From Brachyhypopomus gauderio (taxonomy: Eukaryota; Chordata; Actinopteri; Gymnotiformes; Hypopomidae): a stretch of 64,000 bases of DNA. The stretch is taken from contig NC_135213.1 in the NCBI RefSeq assembly GCF_052324685.1, positions 41,078,700-41,142,699 of the forward strand. The letters are read 5' to 3'. Shown piece after piece: positions 22,409-33,301 of the stretch. Each line of letters starts with the position of its first letter. Position 1 is the stretch's first letter. Position numbers and translations under genes: made by a program. The notes under the pieces were generated by a model, which was not told the DNA's origin, did no database searches, and was given only the letters and a program-made list of their open reading frames with translations.

Positions 22409-25153
22409 ATGGGTCATGTCCGCCTGTGTGCGCTTCTCACGCACGTCCTGCTCTGCTCAGGTTGGTGGGAACGACACTTAAACACATTCATCGCACATTT
22501 GATCGTGATTTATTCTATTAGCCGTAGTTTATATTGTTGTATCTGCTTGTATTTGAACATTTCTTCAACAACTCAACCAGCCTGCCACCTACACTAATTT
22601 GCGCAATATCTCCGTATTCCGCTGCTCGCAGGAAGCCGAACCGCAACCCCAAAACAGAAACGTGTTTTTGTAGAGATGGGGTGTAGACAAGCACTTTTAC
22701 TACATATATAAGTACACAATATCACTACATTAAGCACTGTTTGTAATGTATTTGAATAGTTTAATACGCAAAATGTTTTTTGTTTTGTTTCTCAAGTTTA
22801 TTAAGGGCTTGTCTCAGCTACAACATGGGTTATGGGGCATCATTGGTGCAGTGTTGCTGGTACTCCAGTGCCAACTGAATTGTGGTCTTTCTACAGGATA
22901 TTCAAAGATCAAGTTTGAAAAATGGTCTAACCCTAGGTTTATGGTCTAACAGGTTTTATAAGGCTTTGTCTAAATGGCCATTTAATTTAGAAAAAATGAC
23001 TACCTTTATTTAAAGCCAAAACAATTTCACTGCCATCTAACAGTGGCATCCTTTGCATATCACCACTGCTAATTTGGGCAGATTCTAATGTAGAGAAAAT
23101 CCTGATATCATTAATGGGGCTTAGACACCTTATGTTTACAAAGCAGAAAATGAAGCTAGGCGTGCAGAGGGATAACAGATGTGTGAATGGAGGAGTCTAC
23201 TGACCGGCCAGACCCCTCACTAAAACAACATTTAGATGTACAAGATAAGACTAAAGCCTCAGCTATATTTACATCTATAAAAAGTAGCTAGGCTTGTTCA
23301 AATTATTTGTTGCATGGTGCTTTTTTGAAAAGTCGCTAAATCTAGCAACAAAGCCACTAACTTTGCACCACTGCTGGTCATCTCTCACTCATCATTCTCT
23401 TATTGCAGGGTTAAACATGAATCTACCTGCCCCTGTAAATCTGACCATCCGTTCTTGGCATTTTGTCCACTTGCTCAGCTGGGAAGCAGGACCAGGGTCT
23501 CCTGAAGAAACGTGTTTCACCGTCTTTGTTCGCTCACTCAAGTACGTTTAATGGCAGACATTCTGCGCACCTGAAACCTCAGTTCATTAGAAAGACGTCA
23601 TCCTTTCTCTGAAAGTGGATCATAGTGTTGGTGTTGGTGTCGGGGCCGACTAAGACATCATCACCACAAAGACCCACAAGGAGGAACAGGCCTAACACAT
23701 TGACTGGCTGGTTTGTGATTTATTTTAATTGCTATTAATTGTTACTTTTTGTGTAATTCACATTTGTCTGTCACCTCTGTGGATTTGCTTGTGTCGGTGC
23801 ACAGGGAGGACTGGAGACCCGTCAACACCTGCACACTGCTGCGGTCTCCTCTCAGCTGCAATCTGACCGAGGAGTTCTCAGATCCAGTAGAAACCTACTA
23901 CACCAAGGTGTATGGCTACCTGGGAAACCAGACCTCTGAGCCCGCCCTCGGCCCTGCCTTCCTGCCCTTTCAAGACAGTAAGATAAGAGCGTGGTATTGC
24001 ACTACTAGCTAATATATACTTTGCCTTTTTTAATGTAGTATGGTTGCTCTGCAGAATGTCATAATTGAAAGTCTTCTCTGTGTTCATTATGTCTGTATCA
24101 GTTTCATTCAATCTGGTTTGTTAGGTTAGCTCATTTGTGAACTGTGTCAGCTAACAGTGGTTAGATTAACCAGTGAAAGGGGTGTGGCATTAATGAATCA
24201 TATTCTTACTCCACAGTTTTTAGTGTTGTGTCTTAAGTGGTGCATACCTTTTGAAAATTATACACATTGGTGTATTATACACATAAGCTCTGATAAACAT
24301 TTAACAGAGACAGACTGAGGTTCTTGGACATAACAGTGATCAGGCAAAAATGATGTTTAAGTACTTGTGCTCTAGAGCATTTTCTTCCCACTGTGGCCTT
24401 TGTCTTGTTCACTGTGGGCCGGGCTGTTGTACAAAAAGTGCTACACACATATATTTGACTTTGGCTTATAAGTTAAATGTATCTAATTTTAGAGTATGGT
24501 AACAACTCAGTACATAACAACTTAAAATATTACTTTTACCACATGAATTGCTTATAAGTGAATTCTTATGAAGGCGAAATTGGATTTTTCGACGAAAGGC
24601 CCCGTAATAGTCTTACCCTCAAAGATATGTAGGGCCTATAAATTATAGATGCAAGTTATAAAATTAGTTATTACATACATTAAATGCATATTAAAATAAG
24701 TAATTAATCTTTCTGTGTATGTGTCTTGTAGCCACCCCACAGCCTCCTGTGCTGAAAGTCTCCCAGTGTAACCAGTCCTTGTGTGTGAGACTACAGGCTC
24801 CTTCTCCAAGGCTTTTCGCTGTCTATAACTCCCCTCTATATGGATTTAGGTACAAGCTCCATTTCAATGAGGTGAGATGGCCTTTTTTACATAGTTTTTT
24901 ATTTATGTATCCATTTATCTGTGGTGATGTGTTGGCCTGGTAGTTAGGGAACTGGTCTTGTGACCGGAGGGTCGTGGGTTCGATTCCCAGACCTGAGGCC
25001 ATGACTGAGGTGCCCCTGAACAAGGCCCTTAATTGCTCATTTGTATAAAAATGAGATAAAATGTAAGTCGTTCTGGATAAGGGCGTCTGCCAAATGCCAT
25101 AAAATGTAAATGTAAAATGTGTTCTAATATGTTTGTTGTAGATTGACATTATG

Positions 25154-25221
<68 letters not shown>

Positions 25222-28200
25222 AGTTCTGGAGGACTACTGAGGGGCTGAAGGACGTAGTTCTGGAGCATTTACCTCCAGACCAGGAGTACTGTGTCTCTGT
25301 TACTATAGAGGGGCACAATGCTACCAGTAGACCAGTATGCACATTTATGACTGTGGCAGTACATAACTCAGGTTATTGATGTTTTTGTATGCGTACGTTT
25401 GTGACTGTGACTGTGCCTGTCAGGGGGAGTGTGCAAGTGACTACATGGGTGACGGTCTTAAATTTTGTAAATGAAGAACCTGAAAGAAAATCTCAGTGTG
25501 ATCTCCTTGTTTCTGGCTGTTTCTTGTCTTTTAGATGCAGCTGTCGTGGTTTGTCTGACCTTGCTGGTTCTGCTGTGTGGGATGGTGTTCCTTCTGCTAT
25601 GGATCTCTGGTTTCCTTTGTCTGAAAACCTCTCTGCCATCAGTTCTGGTGGGCCATGGGATTTTATCTTTCCTGTTGGATTTGTGTCAGTGTTCATTTGT
25701 GCTTCATAAGTAGATAAGTGTGAGCTGAGCTTATCGCCTGGTTTACTGATCACACTCCACTCTCAGTTCTGAAATTTTCATAATTTCTAATGGTTTATTT
25801 TACCAAACAGCAAATGACTCACTAAAGCAAACACAAGATACACAACAGTACCTGGAACAAACAGAATATACAGGACTCAAACAAAATTATGAGCAAAATA
25901 TACAAACCAGGAAGATAGAGGCACTGGAAACACAGAGGCTCAGAGACATGGGGCTACAGACAATGACCAGTGAAGAACAAAATCAACAGACCGAGTGTGA
26001 ATACACCAGGATACGAGGAACGATGTGATAATGAGGGAACTAATCAATCAATCAATCAGTCAAATTTTATTTATATAGCGCTTTTTACAACAGTTGTTGT
26101 CACAAAGCAGCTTTACAAGTGCCGAGTCCTAGCCCCCAGTGAGCAAGCCAAGGGCGACAGTGGCAAGGAAAAACTCCCTAGTTTTTTGCATGAGGAAGAA
26201 ACCTTGAGAGGAACCAAGACTCAGGGGGGGAACCCATCCTCCTCTGGCCGACACCGGTCACCATGACAACAACAACAATTTATACAGAAAGAAGAGAAAG
26301 AAAAGGAAAAAGATGTAATAATGTCCATCATGGTGTAGGCATCCGGTTAGGCAGGAGGTGGCCGGCCCAGGATGGATCGCTGGTCTCCTCATCTCATTAT
26401 TCCTCAAGCAGGCGGGCAGCCATGTGGAGAAATGAAACAGGGAAAATTAGCGCTGCATGGGGACATATACAGGACAAGTGAAATTATAAACATTTCTGGA
26501 GTGTGGCAGCAACTCCGGCATTAAGTTAAACTATTACAGCCTAGCTAAAAAAAGGCAGAACCAGAAGGTAACATAGGCTTGGGGGCATCCTGAGACAATG
26601 GCATCCGTCCACTGCATTGTCAACAAACTTGAGTGACCACGAGCAGTGACAGGACGACAGCACCAGCGCCCCAGTCTACCATAAAACCCTTCGTCTATGA
26701 ACCCCTGGATCTGTACCTTTATCTAAGGGGGATATTAATTATCAAACGCTAAACTAAATAAGTGGGTTTTCAACCTAGACTTAAAGATTGTTACTGTGTC
26801 AGAGTCCCGGACGCATTTAGGAAGATCATTCCAAAGCTGGGGGGCCTTACAAGAAAAGGCTCTTCCCCCTGCTGTTACCTTGTTAATTTTTGGAACTAAT
26901 AAAAGACCAGCACCCTGTGATCTTAGTGGGCATGGGGGTTCGTAATAGGAAATAAGTTCCTGAAGGTACTCAGGAGCAAGCCCTTGCAATGCTTTATAAG
27001 TTAATACAGACAACAAAGAATTTTAAAGTCAATACGGAATTTAACTGGGAGCCAATGCAGGGCTGATAGGACTGGACTGATATGCTGAAATTTTCTAGTT
27101 CTGGTCAGAACCCTGGCTGCGGCATTTTGAACTATTTGAAGTTTATTTAAATTCCTATTTGAACATCCTGACAGTAGTGAGTTACAGTAATCTAATCTAG
27201 AGCTAACAAAGGCGTGCACCAATTTTTCCGCATCATCCTGTGATAATGCATTTCTTAACTTAGCAATGTTGCGGAGATGTAGAAAAGCTATCCTAGTAGT
27301 ATTATTTATGTATTTATCAAATGATAGGTCAGAGTCGAGTATGACGCCTAGGTTTTTGGCTACTGTGCCAGGTGTAATGGGGTAGTCTGCGAGATTAAGC
27401 ATTAGATCTGGAATTTTCTGTTTTGAGGCCTTAGGGCCCAGGAGGAGAACTTCTCTTTTGTCCTCATTAAGTTGGAGGAAGTTTAGGGACATCCAGCATT
27501 TAATATCTTTTACACAGGCCTCAATTTTTCCTAAACTGAGTTTGTCATCAGGTTTGGCTGATATGTAAAGTTGAGTGTCATCTGCATAGCAGTGAAAATT
27601 GACACCATGTTTGTTTATAACTGTGCCCAATGGTAGCATATATAATGTAAATAATAGTGGTCCTAAAATGGAGCCTTGCGGGACCCCATATTTAACTTTT
27701 GTACGTTTAGATGGAATATTATTGAGCTCTACAAACTGATAGCGATTAGTTTAGGTAAGAATAAAACCATGAAAGGGCTGTGCCTGAGACTCAAACCCAG
27801 CGTTCTAACCTTTCTAGCAAGATCCTATGATCAATTGTGTTGAAGGCTGCACTAAGATCAAGAAGCACTAACAGTGATACATAGCCTTGATCTGAAGCAA
27901 GGAGGAGATTATTTGTTACTTTAATTAATGCTGTTTCAGTACTGTGATGGGGCCTAAAACCAGATTGGAATTTTTCAAATATGTGATTCCTATGCAGATA
28001 TAGGCATAATTGCTGGGCAACAGCTTTTTCTATGATCTTAGATATACAGTTGTGCTCAAAAGTTTACATACCCTGGCAGAATTTTTGCCTTCTTGGCCTT
28101 TTCTCAGAGAATATTAATGATAACACACAAACCTTTTTTCCACTCATGGTTAGTAGTTGGGTGAAGCCATTTATTGTCCAACCACTGTGTTTTCTCTTTT

Positions 28201-31200
28201 TTAATTATAATGACAACCAAACACATCCAAATGACCCTGATCAAAAGTTTACATACCCTGGTGATTTTGGCCTGATAACATGCACAGAAGGTGACACAAA
28301 TGGGTTTGAATGGCTACTAAAGGTAATATCCTCACCTGTGACCTGTTTGCTTGTAATCAGTGTGTGTGCATAAAAGCTGAGTAAGTTTCTGGGATCCAGA
28401 CAGACTCTTGCATCTTTCATCCAGCCACTGACGTTTCTGGATTGTGAGTCATGGGGAAAGCAAAAGAATTGTCAATGGATCTACGGGAAAAGGTAGTTGA
28501 ACTGTATAAAATAGGAAAGGGATACAAAAAGATATCCAAGGAATTGATAATGCCAGTCAGCAGTGTTCAAACTGTGATAAACAAATGGAAAATCAGGGGC
28601 TCTGTAAAAACCAAACCACGGTCAGGTAGACAAACAAAAATTTCAGCCACAACTGCCAGGAAAATTGTTCGGGATGCAAAGAAAAACCCACAAATAACAT
28701 CCGCTGAAATCCAGGACTCTCTGAAAACTAGCGGTGTGGCTGTTTCAAGATGCACAGTAAGGAGGCACCTGAAGAAATATGGTCTGCATGGTCGAGTGGC
28801 CAGAAGAAAGCCATTACTGCGCAAATTCCACAAAGTGTCTCGTCTACAATACGCCAAACAACACAGAGACAAGCCCCAAAACTTCTGGAACAATGTAATT
28901 TGGAGTGATGAGACCAAAATTGAACTTTTTGGCCACAACCATAAACATTACATTTGGAGAGGTGTCAACAAGGCTTATGATGAAAGGAACACCATTCCTA
29001 CTGTAAAGTATGGAGGTGGATCGCTGATGTTATGGGGATGTGTGAGCTACAAAGGCACAGGAAACTTGGTCAAAGTTCAAGGAAAGATGAATGCAGCACG
29101 TTATCAGCAAATACTGGAAGCAAATTTGCATTCATCAGCCCGGAAGCTGCGCATGGGACACACTTGGACGTTCCAACATGACAACGATCCAAAACACAAG
29201 GCCAAGTCGACGTGTCATTGGCTACAGCAGAACAAAGTGAAGGTTCTGGAGTGGCCATCTCAGTCTCCTGACCTCAACATCATTGAGTCACTCTGGGGAG
29301 ATCTCAAGCATGCAGTTCATGCAAGACAGCCCAGGAATTTACAGGAACTGGAGGCTTTTTGCCAAGAAGAATGGGCAGCGTTGCCATCTGAGAAAATAAA
29401 GAGCCTCATCCACAACTACCACAAAAGACTTCAAGCTGTCATTGATGTTAGAGGGGGCAATACACGGTATTAAGAACTGGGGTATGTAAACTTTTGATCA
29501 GGGTCATTTGGATGTGTTTGGTTGTCATTATAATTTAAAAAACGAAAACACAGTGGTTGGACAATAAATGGCTTCACCCAACCACTAACCATGAGTGGAA
29601 AAAAGGTTTGTGTGTTATCATTAATATTCTCTGAGAAAAGGCCAAGAAAGCAAAAATTCTGCCGGGGTATGTAAACTTTTGAGCACAACTGTAAATGATG
29701 TGTTTGAAATGGGTCTATAATTAGATAGCACAGTCGGATCAAGATTTGGTTTCTTGATCAGAGGTTTAATAACTGCTAATTTACATGATTTGGGCATGTG
29801 ACCTATTGTAATGGATGAGTTAACTATAGTTAGAAGAGGTTCAGTTACCGCTGGTAATACCTCTTTTAATAACTTCGAGGGAACCGAGTCTAGTGTGCAG
29901 GTAGTACAATTTAAGGAAGAAATTATTTTCTCTAATTCTGATTGTGGGAGTGGATGAAAAGCATCAAGTTTGTAATTTAAATCAATATCAACCAAACCAG
30001 ATGACATACCAGTTGTATTGCTAATAAAAGGTTTTATATTTTGTCTAATATTCTCTATTTTAATATCAAAGAAATCTATAAATACATTACTAGTGAGGTT
30101 TACTGGAATTTACAATGTGTAAGTTGTCGAGCGGGGGGGGTGTTATTAGCTGTGAAGACAGTCAAATGCGTGTTTTCCACTACGGCGATTTTAAAAGTAT
30201 TAGCGGCTCGCTAGGCTTGTAAACAAACCGCGCACTACGAAAATGTAGCAGTGTGTCGCCCCGTTTGTGCAGGTGAGCCCGCGGACCGGCTGGGGAGCCG
30301 CGGGTTGGCCACCCCTGTCTTAGGGCATCATTAGATTTGTTGTTTTGGCAATGAAAAACAAAATGCAATTTTCAGAACAAAATGGATTCCAGAGAAAAAA
30401 ATATTTAGTGTAATCTCCCTTGGCACTAAACACATTTCGATAGACTGTCATGAGATGTTTTGAAGTCATCTGGTTTATACCAGGCTTACTTCAGAACTTC
30501 CCAGAGATTTATTTGATTTAGTCTGTTTGTTCCTGCCATTCGTCAAGTGTAAGATGGTCACATGACACCTGCCAGTCTCACCTATGGAAGCTGTTTTCTG
30601 CATACAGATTTCCTGTATTTTGTGTTTGAGTTCTCATAAACAGATTGTATATGTGGTCAGTTTACCATTGTTAAAATCACAGATCTAATGGTAGCCCAAG
30701 ACTTTTAGACTGCTATATGCGTGTAATAGTACACGTGCATAATAGAAAATGATTTTTGCAATATACTGTTGCTGTTCAGTGTGTCAGTACTATTATTACT
30801 ATTCATTGTTAGTATTATTATACTGCTAGTAAATAATAGTATAATAATAGTAATAATAATAGTAAAATAAATGGCTGAAAAAATGTGTAATTTAAAACAA
30901 AATGATTTACGTTTTCTTTTGCAGAATGTCTAATGATATAAGATCATGTAGTAATTATTGTAAAATTGTCCTCATATGAAATGCTTCATTTGTAGCCATA
31001 TGAAGGAAGGATTTGAGCCGTGCTTGGGACTGTATGTGCAGTGTTAGTCGTGTCCAGTGTGGCAGGCGTGTGTCTCGTGCTCCATATCGCTCATGTGTGC
31101 TCATGATCTCATGCGTTCTCTCACAGGGCTCCTTTCAGAAGAAGAGTACAGTTTACTTACTGCCCTGGACTCCTGTGTCCTTCCCTTCCATCTCGGTGGA

Positions 31201-31861
31201 GCCCAGAGCAGATGAAGAGGTAGATGAAGACGTAGCCAAGAGGATAGAAGGAGAGGAAGAGGATTCAGGGGTGATATATGAGGGGTGGCATGGTAAGACC
31301 CTTGGTGTTGAGAAGTCCTCACAGTCATTTAACCCCTTTGCCTCTCCGCAGTGGATTAAGACTCCATGTACAAGCGTTGTTCACGTGATTGAAACACAAA
31401 CATCCCATGTGCACGTCGGAGAGCCTTCCTGGTCCACAGAGGTTGCTTTAACACAACCGTGCCAGACCAAAGCCACGAGCCAGGCCTTGGACCCAGTCCT
31501 GCTCCTGCCAGAGTCAGACGTGCAGGAGATCAGACAGGAGCATCAAAAGCCCTTCAGACACGGACATGAACCGAGCGTAGGGGCAGAGGTCAAGGACGTG
31601 GTCAACGTCAACCTTTCCTCACTCGTCCTGGGAGGCTGTTGGGGTGAGCAGCAGATAACTGAGCACAGGAGGACGGGACAGTTAGGGGACACCGAACACG
31701 TGGACCGAGGAGTTCTGAGTCCAGTCAACAGGACATCAAACACAGCCCAGAACGGTCAGTCCACAACCTCAGTCCTCTCCAGGATCATTACGACAGATGC
31801 TGAGGATGAGGAGGAAGAGGAGGAGGAGGAAGATTTCTCTGGTTATTTGCTGAGGAACTAA
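22409..31861 (+). CDS. Receptor gene B: IFNAR2-like CRFB1/2/3-group receptor, 7 exons, 497 aa
   Basis: Exons are 22409-22460, 23409-23541, 23805-23977, 24732-24871, 25224-25371, 25535-25647 and 31127-31861; phases are 1,2,1,0,1,0. The signal peptide is [17 protein letters not shown]; an in-frame ATG at 22382 is possible. D1 has [18 protein letters not shown] and the pair [14 protein letters not shown]2 has [11 protein letters not shown] and EYCVSV/RPVCTF. The transmembrane helix (about 218-240) is followed by LPSVL, then a 244-residue acidic tail with [13 protein letters not shown], which matches the FNVDLNSVFL region of human IFNAR2, and the end [11 protein letters not shown]. It is probably a type I interferon receptor signalling chain. 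Intron 6 is expanded by an L2 LINE carrying a Tc1 element. Exon 5 has a (TG)n tract at its acceptor. Confidence 0.85.
24930..25110 (+). mobile_element. SINE with LINE-derived 3' tail
   Basis: The tRNA-like head (gttggcctggtagttaggg, B box gggttcgattccc) matches the other SINEs. The 3' end is instead taagtcgttctggataaggg...ccaaatgccataaaatgtaa, the tail shared with the L2 copies at 13541 and 57248, indicating a SINE mobilised by that LINE. It lies in gene B intron 4. Confidence 0.8.
25154..25219. repeat. (TG)33 microsatellite next to a splice acceptor
   Basis: The TG tract ends four bases before gene B exon 5 (gtgtgtacag|TTC) and takes the place of a polypyrimidine tract. Confidence 0.95.
28047..28262. 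repeat. Tc1 left inverted repeat (IR/DR)
   Basis: Outer direct repeat at 28057-28074 and inner direct repeat near 28243-28260 (both caaaagtttacatacc). The sequence between matches the right end in reverse complement. Confidence 0.9.
28451..29473 (+). CDS. Tc1 transposase, 340 aa, DD34E intact
   Basis: An uninterrupted ORF from the ATG after the left inverted repeat. The N-terminal half (residues 1-110) is the paired-like bipartite helix-turn-helix that binds the element ends ([29 protein letters not shown]), followed by a basic stretch ([12 protein letters not shown]). The catalytic domain has D153 ([12 protein letters not shown]), D244 (QHDNDPKHK) and E279 ([10 protein letters not shown]) with exactly 34 residues between the last two, plus the glycine-rich box GGGSLMLWG. 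340 residues is the usual Tc1 length. The product should cut and paste the element into TA sites. No stop, frameshift or missing catalytic residue is visible. Confidence 0.95.
   Translation: MGKAKELSMDLREKVVELYKIGKGYKKISKELIMPVSSVQTVINKWKIRGSVKTKPRSGRQTKISATTARKIVRDAKKNPQITSAEIQDSLKTSGVAVSRCTVRRHLKKYGLHGRVARRKPLLRKFHKVSRLQYAKQHRDKPQNFWNNVIWSDETKIELFGHNHKHYIWRGVNKAYDERNTIPTVKYGGGSLMLWGCVSYKGTGNLVKVQGKMNAARYQQILEANLHSSARKLRMGHTWTFQHDNDPKHKAKSTCHWLQQNKVKVLEWPSQSPDLNIIESLWGDLKHAVHARQPRNLQELEAFCQEEWAALPSEKIKSLIHNYHKRLQAVIDVRGGNTRY
29479..29691. repeat. Tc1 right inverted repeat (IR/DR)
   Basis: Reverse complement of the left repeat, with an inner copy (ggtatgtaaacttttgatca) at 29481-29500 and an outer copy at about 29664-29681. 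Confidence 0.9.
30118..30330. mobile_element. hAT-like element fragment
   Basis: Ends gccgcgggttggccacccct, a typical hAT-Charlie-type terminus (compare the complete MITE at 52620-53209). The other end appears lost where it meets the truncated LINE. Confidence 0.45.
30331..31126. other. Rest of gene B intron 6
   Basis: AT-rich, with an imperfect (TAA/TAG)n tract near 30790-30870. No gene seen. Confidence 0.5.
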
Positions 31862-33301
31862 AATCTTTTGGGGTTGAATATGCCTACATCAGTATAGCAG
31901 TATAGCAACAGTATTAAAGTCCTTTTAAATTTATTTTGACTTTTGGATCCTGAACATTCATGTGTTTGTGCTGCAGGTGCCTTATCGAGTCAAAGCATTT
32001 CATCACATTTGCTTTATCCAATTGATCAGAATATTCAACAGCACGTTTGTCCATAACTGCATGAACTGTGTGTCTGTGTTTTTAATAGCCTGTTTCATAA
32101 GGGATATGAACTGTGAACATGAACTGTGTGTCTGTGTTTTTAATAGCCTGTTTCATAAGGGATATCAGATCAGATACTTGTTTTTGTGGCTGCTCATCAC
32201 TGCTTGTGCCAGTCTTGCAAAGTTCCTTTAAAGGATAGAAAATCATGATTAATTAGTAATTACTTGCTACTGTAGTTCATCTGACAGCACAAGGTGTTAG
32301 CAACACCGAATCCGTGGGTTTAGTTCCCAGGAGCAAAGATACTGTTACAGTGATAAATATGTACGACACTGTGTGCCAAATGGCCGTTGTGATTATATGA
32401 ATTCTTATTGGCTTTTTAAACTGATTTTTTACTGTTATCTTTTCATTTAACCACTGGTGTGCTGGCTGGTTCAGCATTTATACATGGACCGACATGTTCC
32501 TTACGGACTTCAATTAAACGGACGGTTACCATGTTTTCCACATTAGTTTGCATTTACCTGAAAGCAGCTTCATCTTGACTCTTTTAGGGCCATTTCAGCG
32601 CTGCTAATACGTAACCATCATGTCAACTCTGATCCAAGTTGTATTTTGCTGTTGTTGGGTTCTCAGCATTTATCAGTAACATAAACTATCAAATGTTGCC
32701 AATGTGCTTGTAAATATAGTTTCTTTCTTCTTGGTATGCTGCAAGACTGTGGATTACATTGAAATGTGGTAAACAGTAAACAGATCTTACGAACCACAGT
32801 CATTCCAGTTATGCACTGTTACGCTCTCCTTTGCTGAATTAAGATGTAGTCAGAGATATGAATCATTTTCATTTTTATTAAAACGTAAACATAAAAAATT
32901 GATTCATTTTGTTGTGGACTGACATAAACATCACTACATGACAGACGTGCAGCTTGGAAAACAAAAGGACGTCTTCCCCATCCCTCTAATCAAACTGCCG
33001 CTCTGCAGTTCACATACACGTATTGGTGAATCCGTGGTGCATATTCATGACTGCTGTGAAGTTATGCAATAACTGTCTTTACGATAGTGTGAAAGCCATG
33101 GTGGAATAGATACTGAGGTCTTGTGGGTAAATGGAAAGTGCTTGTGCACAAAGAGAAGAAAAGCAGCAACCCCACCTTTGCCCCGCACGCTTTTATCTTG
33201 ATCTTGTAGGTGCTCACACAGACTTGCAAGAGCACAAAAGGTCCAATGAAAGCAAACAGCAAAAGGAAAGAGGGACCAGTATCATCGGTTTGGCTAGAAC
33301 A
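31862..33301. other. Gene B to gene C intergenic
   Basis: A 57-bp block (atgaactgtgtgtctgtgtt... cataaggga) is tandemly duplicated at about 32055-32163. Nothing coding was seen. The last 200 bp should hold the gene C promoter, but no motif stands out. Confidence 0.4.

Larger units (their letters stand above)
28047..29691 (+). mobile_element. Tc1-like transposon with IR/DR ends, 1,645 bp, apparently intact
   Basis: The ends begin cagttgtgctcaaaagttta (left) and mirror it on the right. Inverted repeats extend about 215 bp (28047-28262 and 29479-29691). Each contains an outer and an inner copy of caaaagtttacataccc, the IR/DR arrangement. The insertion is flanked by TA (28045-28046, 29692-29693). 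The empty site gatataaatgatgtg is preserved in the related LINE at about 48662, so the border is certain. The left and right repeats differ at few positions, indicating a young copy. Confidence 0.96.
26042..30112 (-). mobile_element. L2-type LINE, 5'-truncated, split by a Tc1 element
   Basis: Nearly identical to the intact copy at 46674-50520, including the 3' end with aaccatgagag-type 3' UTR and the (TTGA)n tail at 26042-26062. The reading frame survives only in pieces: 27016-26735 and 27639-27001 (RT with [10 protein letters not shown] and the C-terminus) and 30007-29700 (RT N-terminal part). A frameshift or deletion lies near 27000 and 27740. Homology stops at about 30112, the 5' truncation point. 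It lies in gene B intron 6. Confidence 0.9.
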
